From Henriciella sp. (GTDB lineage: Bacteria; Pseudomonadota; Alphaproteobacteria; Caulobacterales; Hyphomonadaceae), in NCBI GenBank assembly GCA_013214545.1, contig JABSQB010000006.1, positions 1 through 64,000 of the forward strand: DNA of 64,000 nt, given 5' to 3'. How positions within the stretch are numbered: the stretch's first letter is position 1; each line of letters opens with the position of its first letter. Shown here piece after piece: positions 47,299 through 56,922 of this stretch. The notes beneath the pieces were generated by a model. That model did not search any database and was not told the DNA's origin. It was given only the letters and a program-made list of their open reading frames with translations. The position numbers and the translations under genes are program-made.

Positions 47299-48575
47299 TG
47301 ATTATCGGCACTTTACTGACCATCCTGCTACTGATCGGGATGTCCGCATTCTTTTCAGGTTCCGAAACGGCACTGACCGCGGCGAGCCGCGCCCGCATGC
47401 ACCAGTTTGAAAAGGATGGAGACAAGCGCGCAAGTCTCGTGAACAAGCTGATCTCTGATCGCGAGCGCCTGATCGGCGCCATTCTGCTGGGCAATAACCT
47501 GGTCAATATTCTCGCGTCGGCACTCGCCACCAGCCTGTTTGTCAGCCTGATGCCCGGACCGAGCGGCGTTGCGGTTGCTACTGCCGTCATGACGGTGCTG
47601 GTCCTCGTTTTCGCAGAGGTTTTGCCGAAAACCTATGCAATTACGCGGCCTGATAATATGGCGCGCTCGGTTGCCCGACCAATCTCCTGGCTGGTCGCCA
47701 TCGCCAGTTGGATCGTTGCGGGCATTCAGGCGATTGTGAATGTCACGCTGCGCTTGATTGGGGTGAAGCCTCCGCAAGATGAGGTCACCGCTGAAGAAGA
47801 TATTCGCGGCACGATCGATTTGCACCACTCCGAGGAAGGCCTGGATGCCAAGAACAGGCACCGCCTCGTTGGCGCGCTCGACTTGAAGGACATGACCGTT
47901 GAAGAGGTGATGATCCATAGGAAGAATATCACCATGCTGGACGCTGATGAAAGCGCTGATGCGATTGTGCGTAAGGCGCTGGCGAGCCCGCATACACGTC
48001 TGCCGCTCTTTCGCGGGGATCAGGAAGAGATTGTCGGCATTCTCCACGTCAAGGACCTGCTACGGGCGATTGTTGGCAATAATGGCAAGACCAGCGGGCT
48101 CGACATTATCGAGATTTGCCGCGACCCCTGGTTCATTCCGGAGACTACGGCGGCCGAAGATCAGCTTGATCTGTTCCTCAAGCAGCGCAGTCATTTCGCC
48201 CTGGTCGTCGATGAGTACGGTGCCCTGCAAGGCCTTGTAACACTTGAAGATATTTTGGAAGAAATCGTCGGCGACATCCGCGACGAGTATGACGTTGTGG
48301 TGCGCGGCGTGCGCCCGCAATCGGACGGCTCTGTCTATGTTGAAGGCGGGGTGACCATTCGCGATCTCAATCGCGCGATGGGGTGGGAGCTGCCGGATGA
48401 AGAGGCGGTGACGATTGCCGGTCTCGTCATTCATGAGGCTCAAACGATCCCCGAGCCCGGCCAGCGGTTTGCCTTCTATGGCTATCGTTTCGACATTGCG
48501 CGCAAGAATCGCAACCAGATTACCGGCTTGAAAGTCATGCCAATGGAAGACGAACGAGACGCGACTGATGCGTGA
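47298..48575 (+). CDS. HlyC/CorC (CNNM) family transporter
   Basis: 425 residues. DUF21 membrane domain (1-180; GMSAFFSGSETALTAASRAR), then a CBS pair (about 195-320; MTVEEVMIHRKNITMLDADE, VDEYGALQGLVTLEDILEEI) and a C-terminal CorC/HlyC domain (about 335-415). The family handles Mg2+/Co2+ efflux. It is coupled to aroB and overlaps the next gene by eight bases. Confidence 0.92.
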   Translation: MIIGTLLTILLLIGMSAFFSGSETALTAASRARMHQFEKDGDKRASLVNKLISDRERLIGAILLGNNLVNILASALATSLFVSLMPGPSGVAVATAVMTVLVLVFAEVLPKTYAITRPDNMARSVARPISWLVAIASWIVAGIQAIVNVTLRLIGVKPPQDEVTAEEDIRGTIDLHHSEEGLDAKNRHRLVGALDLKDMTVEEVMIHRKNITMLDADESADAIVRKALASPHTRLPLFRGDQEEIVGILHVKDLLRAIVGNNGKTSGLDIIEICRDPWFIPETTAAEDQLDLFLKQRSHFALVVDEYGALQGLVTLEDILEEIVGDIRDEYDVVVRGVRPQSDGSVYVEGGVTIRDLNRAMGWELPDEEAVTIAGLVIHEAQTIPEPGQRFAFYGYRFDIARKNRNQITGLKVMPMEDERDATDA

Positions 48576-49239
48576 CTTCGACGCGATCCTGGAGCTAGCG
48601 GGGACCCACCATGGGTCGACTGAAAATGTGCTGAGTCTTGCCGAAAATTCGCATAGTGTCTCAGACCTCAGCGCCATCAGTGACGCCGCCTACCTGACAG
48701 AGATGACCAAGGCGGTGTTCAGTGCCGGATTCAACTGGCAGGTTATCCGCAATAAATGGCCAGGGTTCGAAGCTGCGTTTCACGGTTTTGAGCCGTCGCG
48801 TGTCGCCTTTTTCCATGACGAGGATGTCGACCGGCTATTGTCGGACAAAGCCATCGTTCGAAATGGGCAGAAGATCACCGCGACCATCGCCAATGCGCGC
48901 TTTGTGGTGGATACCGCAAAGGAGCATGGCAGCTTCGGTTCCTTTTTGGAACGGTGGCCTGCGGATGACCAAGCCGGATTGCTGGCGCATCTCGGCAAGC
49001 ACGGGTCGCGGCTTGGTGGGGCGACCGCGCAATACTTCCTGCGCTTTGTCGGCTATGATGCCTGGATCGCGTCGCGCGACGTCTGCGCCGCGTTGGTGAG
49101 GGAGGGTGTACTCGACAAACCGACCGCGACGAGCAAGACGGCACTCAAGAAGATCGACGAGGCCTTCACGATCTTGCACCATCAGTCTGGGCAGCCGCGC
49201 GCGGTCATTTCGCGCGTTCTGGCGCTGTCGGTGGGGTAA
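48568..49239 (+). CDS. DNA-3-methyladenine glycosylase I-like protein (Tag superfamily)
   Basis: 223 residues. MTKAVFSAGFNWQVIRNKWP, ANARFVVDTAKEHGSF and GSRLGGATAQYFLRFVGYD match the COG2818/Tag group that removes 3-methyladenine from DNA. The N-terminal Cys-His and C-terminal His-Cys zinc snap of E. coli Tag is absent. This is the divergent subgroup common in Alphaproteobacteria. It lies two bases before trmD. Confidence 0.82.
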   Translation: MRDFDAILELAGTHHGSTENVLSLAENSHSVSDLSAISDAAYLTEMTKAVFSAGFNWQVIRNKWPGFEAAFHGFEPSRVAFFHDEDVDRLLSDKAIVRNGQKITATIANARFVVDTAKEHGSFGSFLERWPADDQAGLLAHLGKHGSRLGGATAQYFLRFVGYDAWIASRDVCAALVREGVLDKPTATSKTALKKIDEAFTILHHQSGQPRAVISRVLALSVG

Positions 49240-49241
49240 CG

Positions 49242-49970
49242 ATGAGCTTCGCGGCGACCTTCATCACGCTCTATCCGGACGCGTTTCCCGGTCCGCTTGG
49301 CGTTTCTATCCTCGAACGAGCGCGCCGCGAGGGCCTATGGCACCTGGAAACGGTGCAGCTGCGCGAGTTCGGCCTCGGCAAACACCGCCAGGTCGACGAA
49401 AGCCCGGCCGGTGGCGGCGCGGGGCTCGTGCTGCGTCCAGATGTTGCCGCCGCGGCGATCGACAGCTTGCCAGATAATGGCGCGCCGCTGATCTATCCAA
49501 GTCCACGCGGTGTTCCGTTCTCTCAGGCCATGGCGCAGGATTGGGCCGCTGGTCCCGGACTCACCTTTTTCTGCGGGCGGTTCGAAGGGCTTGATCAGCG
49601 CGTGGTCGAGCGGCGGAACATGATCGAGGTCTCGCTCGGCGACTTCGTACTCGCGGGCGGAGAAGTTGCGTCGATGGCGATGCTGGAAGCGACGCTGCGC
49701 CTGATCCCTGGCGTGGCCGGAAATCAGGCCTCTGTGGAGGAGGAAAGCTTCTCCTCCGGCCTGCTCGAATATCCCCATTATACCTTGCCGCGCACCTGGG
49801 ATGGCGAGGGTACGCCAGACGTATTATTGTCGGGTAATCACAAAGCTGTCGAAGACTGGAGGAATCAGCAGAGTCAGGCATTGACAAAAACCCGCCGACC
49901 CGATTTATGGGCTGCTTTCCGAAATGGACCCAATTTGCGAGCGTCGGAGACGGACGATGAACATGATTGA
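49242..49970 (+). CDS. trmD: tRNA (guanine-N1-)-methyltransferase
   Basis: 242 residues. Trefoil-knot SPOUT enzyme: [55 protein letters not shown] and [19 protein letters not shown]. It makes m1G37 in tRNA. rpsP and rimM, usual upstream partners, are missing; instead the Tag-like gene precedes it. It overlaps rplS by 14 bp. Confidence 0.97.
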   Translation: MSFAATFITLYPDAFPGPLGVSILERARREGLWHLETVQLREFGLGKHRQVDESPAGGGAGLVLRPDVAAAAIDSLPDNGAPLIYPSPRGVPFSQAMAQDWAAGPGLTFFCGRFEGLDQRVVERRNMIEVSLGDFVLAGGEVASMAMLEATLRLIPGVAGNQASVEEESFSSGLLEYPHYTLPRTWDGEGTPDVLLSGNHKAVEDWRNQQSQALTKTRRPDLWAAFRNGPNLRASETDDEHD

Positions 49971-50532
49971 ACAGCTTGAAGCTGAAGAAGTTGCCCGCGT
50001 TACCGCTGGCAAAACCATCCCAGAATTTTCCCCAGGCGATACGCTGTCAGTGAACGTGCGTATTAAAGAGGGCGACCGTGAGCGTGTGCAGCGCTATGAA
50101 GGCGTATGCATTGCCCGCGCTGGCCAAGGCCTGAACGAGAACTTCACGGTTCGAAAGATTTCCTTCGGCGAAGGCGTTGAGCGCGTTTTCCCGGTTGTTT
50201 CGCCAATGATCGAAAGCATCGAAGTGAAGCGTAAAGGACGCGTTCGTCGCGCCAAGCTTTACTATCTGCGCGACCGCCGCGGTAAATCTGCCCGTATCGC
50301 GGAGCGGACCACCGGTCACGGTATGGAAACCACAGAGATCACCACCTCTAAAACCGAGCTGCGTCGTCAGCGCGATGCTGCAAAAGTGGCGCGTCGCGAA
50401 GAAGCTGCGAAAGAGCGTAAAGAGGCTGCAAAAGCGAAAGCTGCTGACGAGGCTGCGGCCGCAGCAGCAGCTGAGGCAGAAGCCGCCGCCGCAGAGGCCG
50501 ACGCTGCTCCAGAAGGTGACGCAGAGGCGTAG
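49957..50532 (+). CDS. rplS: Ribosomal protein L19 with Ala/Glu/Lys-rich tail
   Basis: 191 residues from the ATG at 49957 (GGAGA upstream; an ATG at 49963 is possible). The core (1-125) is normal: [35 protein letters not shown]. From about residue 130 a tail rich in Lys, Arg, Glu and Ala runs to the end ([20 protein letters not shown]). E. coli L19 has 115 residues. This is like the tail of L21 in the same window. An intrinsic terminator follows. Confidence 0.95.
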   Translation: MNMIEQLEAEEVARVTAGKTIPEFSPGDTLSVNVRIKEGDRERVQRYEGVCIARAGQGLNENFTVRKISFGEGVERVFPVVSPMIESIEVKRKGRVRRAKLYYLRDRRGKSARIAERTTGHGMETTEITTSKTELRRQRDAAKVARREEAAKERKEAAKAKAADEAAAAAAAEAEAAAAEADAAPEGDAEA

Positions 50533-50570
50533 ACGCGCCGCGTATCTCTTCAACAATTTGAACAATAGAC

Positions 50571-50609
50571 ATGCCCAGGACCGGCTTATCCGGCCTGGGC
50601 ATATTTTTT
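50571..50609 (+). terminator. Rho-independent terminator after rplS
   Basis: ATGCCCAGG-A-CCGG pairs with CCGGCCTGGGCAT around a five-base loop (13 pairs, one bulged A), then ATTTTTT. It ends the aroK-to-rplS transcript. Confidence 0.9.
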
Positions 50610-50721
50610 GCTTCTCGCTGATAGCAGCCATGCGGTAGTTTGGTGCACGCGCTGAACCTCTGCCCCAGAGCGGATGGAGGTTGATGTGTGCGCCACGCGT
50701 CGGCAGCGATGGAGGAGCAGA

Positions 50722-51432
50722 ATGTTGAACGGACTTCGCGGGCGCCTGAATTGGTGGCGATACAAGCTGAGCGTGCTGAACTCTTTGGGCGGCCAGTTTC
50801 CCCGCAGTTGCCCGATTTGCGGGTACGAAGGCTTGTTCAGTTCCGTTGGTGTACCGCCGCGGGCCGATGGCAAATGCCCGAATTGCGGCTCCTATGAGCG
50901 GCATCGCTTGTTTCACTTGTTTCAAGACCGGCATCAGCTGATCAAGCCGGGAGAGGCTGTCCTGCACTTCGCGCCAGAAGCTTCGGTCCGCAGATCGATT
51001 GAGGCGGTCGCGGGCAAATATGTGCGCGCAGACATTAATCCTGACGCGGCTGATATCGTTCTGAACATTGAAAACATTGACCTTCCAGACGCCGAGTTTG
51101 ATGTGGTGGTGGCTTCTCACGTGCTGGAGCACGTCGACGATGGGGCGGCGCTGTCGGAAATCAAGCGTATCCTCAAGCCTGGTGGGCGATTGATTGCGAT
51201 GATCCCAATCGTTGAGGGGTGGAACCAGACTTATGAAAATGCGGACGTAACGACCGATGAAGGCCGCACGCTGCATTTCGGACAGGACGACCATATCCGC
51301 TATTATGGCGCAGATTTCCGCGATCGGGTCAAAGCGGCCGGCTTCAAGCTGACCGAATACACGGCGCAGGAACCCGATGTTTCCAATCACGGCTTGCTTC
51401 GCGGCGAAAAGGTGTTTGTCGCGGCGGCCTGA
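50722..51432 (+). CDS. SAM-dependent methyltransferase with N-terminal zinc ribbon
   Basis: 236 residues from the ATG at 50722 with GGAGGAG upstream; earlier in-frame starts exist. The N-terminus has two Cys-x2-Cys pairs (CPICGYEG and CPNCGSYERHR), a zinc ribbon. The class I methyltransferase part has VLHFAPEASVRRSIE and VVASHVLEHVDDGAALSEIK. Family members resemble methyltransferase type 11 proteins near cell-surface genes. The substrate is unknown. It is followed 87 bp later by leuC. Confidence 0.82.
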   Translation: MLNGLRGRLNWWRYKLSVLNSLGGQFPRSCPICGYEGLFSSVGVPPRADGKCPNCGSYERHRLFHLFQDRHQLIKPGEAVLHFAPEASVRRSIEAVAGKYVRADINPDAADIVLNIENIDLPDAEFDVVVASHVLEHVDDGAALSEIKRILKPGGRLIAMIPIVEGWNQTYENADVTTDEGRTLHFGQDDHIRYYGADFRDRVKAAGFKLTEYTAQEPDVSNHGLLRGEKVFVAAA

Positions 51433-51519
51433 ACCCGGCCAAAATGCAGCAGGTCGGGCCCATGACCTTGCTCTCCTCTGCCTCTCATGGTGTTAAGGCC
51501 GCGTAGAAAGAGGTGAGTG

Positions 51520-52920
51520 ATGGCAGGTCAAACGCTATACGATAAAATCTGGAACCAACACGTTGTGAGCGAAGACGCTGCGACGGGTGAAGCGCTCCTG
51601 TTTATCGACCTACATCTTATTCACGAAGTGACCACGCCGCAGGCTTTCGCTGGGTTGAAGGCGGCGGGGCGCGGTGTGCGCCGTCCAGACCTCACTCTAG
51701 CCGTCGCTGACCATAACACCCCGACCGAAGGGCAGGCGAAAGGCCTTGATGGCGTGACCGATGAAGCGGCGCGCAATCAACTGAAAGCACTGACTCGCAA
51801 TGTTGCCGAGTACGGGATCGAATACTTCCCAATGGGCCATATCAATAATGGCATCGTGCACGTGGTTGGTCCTGAGCAAGGCCGGACGCAGCCGGGTATG
51901 ACCATTGTCTGCGGCGACAGCCATACCTCGACCCATGGTGCGTTCGGGGCGCTGGCGCATGGCATCGGGACGTCTGAAGTTGAGCATGTACTCGCGACGC
52001 AGACGCTGCGCGCGCGCAAGATGAAGAATATGGCGGTGGAGTTCAAAGGTGCCGTGCGACCGGGCGTAACCGCGAAGGATATCGCCCTGCACCTGATCGC
52101 CAAGATCGGAACCGCCGGCGGCACCGGCTGCGTCATGGAATTTCGCGGTGAGGCGATCCGATCGCTAAGCATGGAAGGCCGGATGACGCTTTGTAATCTG
52201 TCGATCGAAGGCGGCGCGCGCGCTGGATTGATCGCGCCGGATGAGGTGACGCTCGCCTATGTCAAAGGTCGTCCGTCAGCGCCAAAAACCGGCGCCTGGG
52301 AAATTGCCGAGCGGTACTGGCAGACTCTGTTCTCTGACGATGATGCGGTCTGGGATGAAGTGGTCGAAATCAACGCCGCAGATATTGAACCCACAGTCAC
52401 CTGGGGCACTAGCCCGGAAATGGCGATCCCGATTTCGGGCCAGATCCCGGACCCGGCCAAGATGAGCGATCCGGTCAAGAAGACTGCCGCTGAACGCGCG
52501 CTCGATTATATGGGACTGGAGCCTGGGGCCGATCTCGCTGGAACACCGGTGCAGCGTGTGTTTATCGGCTCGTGCACAAACTCGCGCATCGAGGATTTGC
52601 GTGTCGCGGCTGAAGTTGCCAAGTCCGGCAAGGTCGCTGAGGGCGTCCGCGCCATGATTGTTCCGGGCTCTGGCCTGGTGCGCGCGCAAGCCGAAAATGA
52701 AGGGCTGGACGAAGTGTTTCGCGAAGCCGGGTTTGAGTGGCGCGAGCCGGGCTGCTCGATGTGTCTCGGCATGAATCCGGACATTCTGGCTCCGGGCGAG
52801 CGCTGCGCCTCGACCTCCAACCGCAATTTCGAAGGTCGCCAGGGTCGCGGTGGGCGGACCCATTTGATGAGTCCATATCTCGCCGCGCGGGCCGCGATTA
52901 CTGGCGTCATCGGGCCGTGA
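51520..52920 (+). CDS. leuC: 3-isopropylmalate dehydratase large subunit
   Basis: 466 residues from the ATG at 51520, with AGAGGTG upstream; the GTG at 51517 is less likely. The 4Fe-4S ligands lie in [14 protein letters not shown] and [12 protein letters not shown]. Other signatures are [20 protein letters not shown] and [11 protein letters not shown]. Isomerises isopropylmalate in leucine synthesis with LeuD. It overlaps the GNAT start by GTGA. Confidence 0.97.
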   Translation: MAGQTLYDKIWNQHVVSEDAATGEALLFIDLHLIHEVTTPQAFAGLKAAGRGVRRPDLTLAVADHNTPTEGQAKGLDGVTDEAARNQLKALTRNVAEYGIEYFPMGHINNGIVHVVGPEQGRTQPGMTIVCGDSHTSTHGAFGALAHGIGTSEVEHVLATQTLRARKMKNMAVEFKGAVRPGVTAKDIALHLIAKIGTAGGTGCVMEFRGEAIRSLSMEGRMTLCNLSIEGGARAGLIAPDEVTLAYVKGRPSAPKTGAWEIAERYWQTLFSDDDAVWDEVVEINAADIEPTVTWGTSPEMAIPISGQIPDPAKMSDPVKKTAAERALDYMGLEPGADLAGTPVQRVFIGSCTNSRIEDLRVAAEVAKSGKVAEGVRAMIVPGSGLVRAQAENEGLDEVFREAGFEWREPGCSMCLGMNPDILAPGERCASTSNRNFEGRQGRGGRTHLMSPYLAARAAITGVIGP

Positions 52921-53585
52921 ACCTGAAAAACTGGACTCCGCGCGAGCGCCCCGGACAATGGCCTCTGACCGGGGACCGCGTCGTATTGGAACCGCTCGAT
53001 TGGGCGGCGCATGGCGAGGGCCTTTATGCAGCGGTCGCAGCCACGGCCGTGTCGGACATCTGGGCCTATATGCCGATTGGCCCGTTCGACAGCCGCAAAC
53101 AGTTTGAAAAAACCTTCGACGCGGTCGCAAGAGAGCTTGGCTGGGAAGTCATGGTCATCAAACACGCGCAAGGCGGCAAAATCCTCGGCATGAGCAGTTA
53201 TATGCGCATCCGCGAAGCGCATGGCAGCGCCGAGATTGGCTGCGTTGCGTTTGGCCCTGAGCTGAAACGCTCCTCAGAAGCCACCGAAGCGATGAGCCTG
53301 ATGGCCGGGCATGTCTTTGATGAGCTTGGCTATCGCCGCTATGAGTGGAAGTGCCACAATAAGAACGATGCTTCGAAACGCGCCGCGGAGCGGTTTGGGT
53401 TCGCGTATGAAGGCGTGTTCCGAAACGATATGGTGATCAAAGGCAAGAACCGCGACACGGCCTGGTTTGCGATGACCGATGAGGACTGGCCCGCGATCAA
53501 GAAAGCATTCCAAGCCTGGCTGTCAGCGAAGAATTTCGACGCGTCCGGGCAGCAAAAGAAGCGGCTGGAGGCGTTTCGATCATGA
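52917..53585 (+). CDS. GNAT N-acetyltransferase in the leu operon
   Basis: 222 residues from a GTG that overlaps the leuC stop (GTGA); the ORF extends upstream inside leuC without support. RimJ/RimL-type: [39 protein letters not shown] and [20 protein letters not shown]. It is probably an acetyltransferase for a small amine or protein. Next gene overlaps (ATGA). Confidence 0.86.
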   Translation: MNLKNWTPRERPGQWPLTGDRVVLEPLDWAAHGEGLYAAVAATAVSDIWAYMPIGPFDSRKQFEKTFDAVARELGWEVMVIKHAQGGKILGMSSYMRIREAHGSAEIGCVAFGPELKRSSEATEAMSLMAGHVFDELGYRRYEWKCHNKNDASKRAAERFGFAYEGVFRNDMVIKGKNRDTAWFAMTDEDWPAIKKAFQAWLSAKNFDASGQQKKRLEAFRS

Positions 53586-54421
53586 TTATAGCGCTCGATC
53601 ATTTTGTCCTGCTCTGCCCGCATATCTCGGCAGCGACGGCGGACTATGAAGCCCTGCTGGGCATCGCGCCTGCCTGGCAAGCCGACGCTGACGGCGTTGC
53701 GATCTCGACCTTCGCGCTCGGCAATACCGCGATCGAATTGATAGCGCCGTCCGGCGACGGCGAAACCGCAGACAAGCTCCGCGCGCTGACGGCGGACGGC
53801 GCGAAGATGACGACGCTGGTCTATCGATCCGACGATCTCGCCGACGATCACCATGTCATGACCCGACGTGGCCTCGGCCCGAGCGAGATTGCTGACGGGA
53901 CGAGTATGCACAAGGCATCGGGCGACCACCGGTCCTGGCAGCGGTTCAGAATTCCGGATGAGCAAATGGCCGGTGTAAAGACCTTCGTGCTGCAGACCGA
54001 TCAACCGCTCGCTGTTGCACCAGCAGATCCCGGCGCAGCGACGGCGCTCGATCACCTGGTGATCAACACGCCAAACCCGGAGCGAACGGTCGCCAATTAT
54101 GGCGCGCGGCTCGGCCTGCGCTTCGCGCTCGATCGCACAGCAGAGCAGTGGAAGACCCGCTTCCTGTTCTTCCGGCTGGGCGGCCTTACGCTTGAGATTA
54201 TTAACCGGCTCGGCGAAACGCATGATCCAAGCGGGCCGGATTCCATCTGGGGCCTGACCTGGGAAACCGATGACCTGGAAGCGGCTCATTCGCGACTTTC
54301 GGCAACAGGCCATGATCTCAGCGAAATACGTACCGGTCGTAAACCCGGCACCACCGTGTTCACGGTCCGCGATCGCACTCAGGGCGTGCCGACCCTGTTC
54401 ATCGCGCACGCAAAGCGTTAG
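53582..54421 (+). CDS. VOC/glyoxalase-like protein with two domains
   Basis: 279 residues. Two vicinal-oxygen-chelate modules (about 1-130 and 150-275): LDHFVLLCPHISAATADYEA and LDHLVINTPNPERTVANYGA, with Glu ligands in IELIAPSG and LTLEIINRLGE. It resembles Glyoxalase_3-type proteins; the substrate is unknown. It is between the GNAT and leuD and coupled to the former. Confidence 0.82.
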   Translation: MIIALDHFVLLCPHISAATADYEALLGIAPAWQADADGVAISTFALGNTAIELIAPSGDGETADKLRALTADGAKMTTLVYRSDDLADDHHVMTRRGLGPSEIADGTSMHKASGDHRSWQRFRIPDEQMAGVKTFVLQTDQPLAVAPADPGAATALDHLVINTPNPERTVANYGARLGLRFALDRTAEQWKTRFLFFRLGGLTLEIINRLGETHDPSGPDSIWGLTWETDDLEAAHSRLSATGHDLSEIRTGRKPGTTVFTVRDRTQGVPTLFIAHAKR

Positions 54422-54431
54422 GAAGCTCGAC

Positions 54432-55061
54432 ATGAAAGCGTTCACCAAACTCCGCTCCACCGCCGCGCCTTTGACCGACAAGGGCAAGCTGATGGTCAAT
54501 GTCGACACCGATATGATCATCCCGAAACAGTTCCTGAAAACCACCGAACGCGATGGCTTGTCAGAAGGGCTGTTCCATGAGCTGAAGACCCTGCCGGACG
54601 GCTCACCGAACCCGGATTTTGTCCTCAACAAGCCGCAATATCGCGACGCGGGGGTCCTGATCGCGGGTGAGAATTTCGGCTGTGGATCGTCGCGCGAACA
54701 CGCGCCCTGGGCTTTGCTTGACCAGGGCATCACCTGCGTGATCGCGCCGAGCTTTGCAGACATTTTCTACAATAATTGCGGCAAGAACGGCATTCTCGCG
54801 ATCACTCTACCGCTGGAGGTCTGCGAGGCACTGGCTGGGCAAGCTGGCGGCAGCAATAGCGTGTTTGAGATTGATCTTGAGACAAAGGTCGTGACCACGC
54901 CGGACGGCGCTGAGCACAGCTTCGACTATGATGAAGGCCGCCGCGAAAAACTACTCAAAGGCCTCGATGATATTGCATTGACCTTGCAGTCTGAGGACTC
55001 AATCAGCGCCTATGAATCTCAGCGCAAACTCTCAACACCCTGGTTGGAGACCGCCTCATGA
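54432..55061 (+). CDS. leuD: 3-isopropylmalate dehydratase small subunit
   Basis: 209 residues from the ATG at 54432 (the long open frame from 54270 lies in the VOC gene). Swivel domain: MVNVDTDMIIPKQFLKTTER and ENFGCGSSREHAPWALLDQG. Partner of LeuC. Its stop overlaps the following lipoprotein start by ATGA. Confidence 0.96.
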   Translation: MKAFTKLRSTAAPLTDKGKLMVNVDTDMIIPKQFLKTTERDGLSEGLFHELKTLPDGSPNPDFVLNKPQYRDAGVLIAGENFGCGSSREHAPWALLDQGITCVIAPSFADIFYNNCGKNGILAITLPLEVCEALAGQAGGSNSVFEIDLETKVVTTPDGAEHSFDYDEGRREKLLKGLDDIALTLQSEDSISAYESQRKLSTPWLETAS

Positions 55062-55483
55062 GACATTTGATTGTCGCATCGCTCGGAGCCGGGCTGCTTG
55101 CCGCCTGTGTGCCCGATATCCTGAACACCGAGCCGGAAGTTCGCGGTCTGCGGGACGCGGCGCCTGTACAAACGCTGACCGATCCGGCGAACCGCACAGC
55201 GGTAACACTGCCATCAGGTGGGCGGCTCAATCTCGAGCTCGATTCCAATCCGACCACAGGTTACTATTGGTATCTCAAGGACATTGACGCGTCGCTGATC
55301 GATCAGCTCAGCGAAGGCTATTATGCTGACCCCGCGCCAGAAGGCGTGACCGGTAGCGGCGGGCATCAATTGTTTGTTTTCGAAGCCCTCAGCCCTGGCA
55401 AAGCGGACCTGAAGCTATCCTATGAACGCTCCCCGCAAGATGTCGCTGAAACCCTGACCCTGAAGATTGAGGTAGTGGAATGA
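55058..55483 (+). CDS. Chagasin-like (I42) protease-inhibitor lipoprotein
   Basis: 141 residues. Signal peptide with lipobox LLAAC (Cys17). A chagasin fold: NPTTGYYWYL (loop L4), GSGGHQLFVF (L2-like) and YERSPQDVAETLTLKIEV in the place of the usual RPW segment. I42 inhibitors bind cysteine proteases. It may be an outer-membrane or periplasmic inhibitor. It is in the leu operon. Confidence 0.83.
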   Translation: MRHLIVASLGAGLLAACVPDILNTEPEVRGLRDAAPVQTLTDPANRTAVTLPSGGRLNLELDSNPTTGYYWYLKDIDASLIDQLSEGYYADPAPEGVTGSGGHQLFVFEALSPGKADLKLSYERSPQDVAETLTLKIEVVE

Positions 55484-55782
55484 TTATTGTTGAAGGCAGC
55501 GCGCGTATTCCGGAAGACGCCTGGGAAGAAGCCATCGCGGCGATGGAGACCATGATCAAGGCGAGCCGCGAAGAAGCCGGCTGTATCGAGTATGCCTATA
55601 GCCGCGACCTGCTCGACCCCAATCTGCTGCGCATCATTGAGCGGTGGAAAGACAAAGCCGCGCTGGTCAGCCACTTTGCCGAGCCGCACATGGCAGTGTT
55701 CCGCCAAGCGCTCGGAAAAGTCGGGCCGCAGGACCTTGAGGTCCGCATGTATGAAGCAGAGCCGGAGCCCATGCCGCTCTAG
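55480..55782 (+). CDS. Antibiotic biosynthesis monooxygenase (ABM/YgiN-like) domain protein
   Basis: 100 residues, ferredoxin-like alpha/beta barrel half. EEAGCIEYAYSRDLLDPNLL and ERWKDKAALVSHFAEPHMAV are typical of ABM-family dimers, which oxidise quinols or degrade small aromatics. It overlaps the lipoprotein by ATGA and precedes leuB by 81 bp. Confidence 0.88.
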   Translation: MIIVEGSARIPEDAWEEAIAAMETMIKASREEAGCIEYAYSRDLLDPNLLRIIERWKDKAALVSHFAEPHMAVFRQALGKVGPQDLEVRMYEAEPEPMPL

Positions 55783-55863
55783 CGCGCCGCGCTCTTCGTC
55801 GCAGTGGACTCCGTCGCGCCAAGCTGATCTATGGCGCGAAATTCTTAGTATCATGAGGTATCC

Positions 55864-56919
55864 ATGAGCCAGACCATGCTCCTATTGCCCGGTGACGGGA
55901 TCGGCCCTGAAGTTGTTGAACAGGCCCGCCGCGTGGCAGCGGTGCTGGTACCGGATCTGGAATTTGAGGAAGCCCTGGTTGGCGGCGCCGCGATCGATGC
56001 AGAAGGCGAGCCGCTTTCTGTCGACACTCTGGTGAAAGCGAAATCCAGTGACGCAGTCCTGCTTGGCGCCGTGGGCGGACCGAAATGGGTGGATGTGGAT
56101 CGGCATCTGCGCCCGGAAATGGGCCTGCTGCAATTGCGCAAGGGTATGGACACGTTTGCCAATCTGCGCCCGGCCTTTTGTTTCCCGGCGCTGGTTGATG
56201 CTTCCAGTCTGAAGCGCGAAGTGGTCGACGGTCTCGACATCATGATCGTGCGCGAACTGACCTCCGGCGTCTATTTTGGCGAACCGCGCGGATTTGAGCG
56301 CGGGATTGGTGACAAGAGTTTTGGCTATGAGACCTCGCGCTACACCAAAGGCGAAATCGACCGTGTGACCCGCGTCGCGTTCGACATTGCGCGCGGCCGG
56401 CGCGGCGAAGTGGCCTCGACCGAGAAATCCAACGTTATGGAAAGCGGCCTGTTCTGGCGCGAAACCGTCATCGCGCTGCATGAGGCGGAAGGGGATGGCG
56501 TTCAGCTGCGCCATGTCCTCGCAGATGCCTGCGCCATGGAACTTGTGCGCGATCCGAAACAGTTTGACGTGATCCTGGCAGGCAATCTGTTCGGGGACAT
56601 CCTTTCAGATGCCGCAGCGATGCTGACAGGCTCAATTGGAATGCTGCCAAGCGCGTCTCTCAGCTATGACGGCAAGCCTGGCCTGTACGAGCCTGTGCAT
56701 GGCTCAGCCCCTGACATTGCTGGCAAGGGCTTTGCCAATCCATGTGCTGCGATCCTGTCGCTGGAAATGGCGCTGCGCTGGTCGCTCGGGCGCGCGGACG
56801 CGGCGGACAAGCTCTTCGCGGCGGTCGGCAACGCGTTGGAAGACGGGGCGCGCACGCGCGATCTTGGCGGCACGATGTCGACGCAGGAAATGGGCGACGC
56901 GGTGATCGCCGCGCTTTAG
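55864..56919 (+). CDS. leuB: 3-isopropylmalate dehydrogenase
   Basis: 351 residues. [20 protein letters not shown], the Arg/Asp core LREL-type region [35 protein letters not shown] and [20 protein letters not shown]. Oxidative decarboxylation in leucine synthesis. It is last gene of the leuC-to-leuB cluster and converges on the M20 peptidase with three bases between stops. Confidence 0.96.
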   Translation: MSQTMLLLPGDGIGPEVVEQARRVAAVLVPDLEFEEALVGGAAIDAEGEPLSVDTLVKAKSSDAVLLGAVGGPKWVDVDRHLRPEMGLLQLRKGMDTFANLRPAFCFPALVDASSLKREVVDGLDIMIVRELTSGVYFGEPRGFERGIGDKSFGYETSRYTKGEIDRVTRVAFDIARGRRGEVASTEKSNVMESGLFWRETVIALHEAEGDGVQLRHVLADACAMELVRDPKQFDVILAGNLFGDILSDAAAMLTGSIGMLPSASLSYDGKPGLYEPVHGSAPDIAGKGFANPCAAILSLEMALRWSLGRADAADKLFAAVGNALEDGARTRDLGGTMSTQEMGDAVIAAL

Positions 56920-56922
56920 CGG

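Noticed and set aside
50047-51390. 447-codon minus-strand ORF across rplS and the methyltransferase
   Set aside because: It is antisense to two well-supported genes and crosses the terminator; no protein family resemblance.
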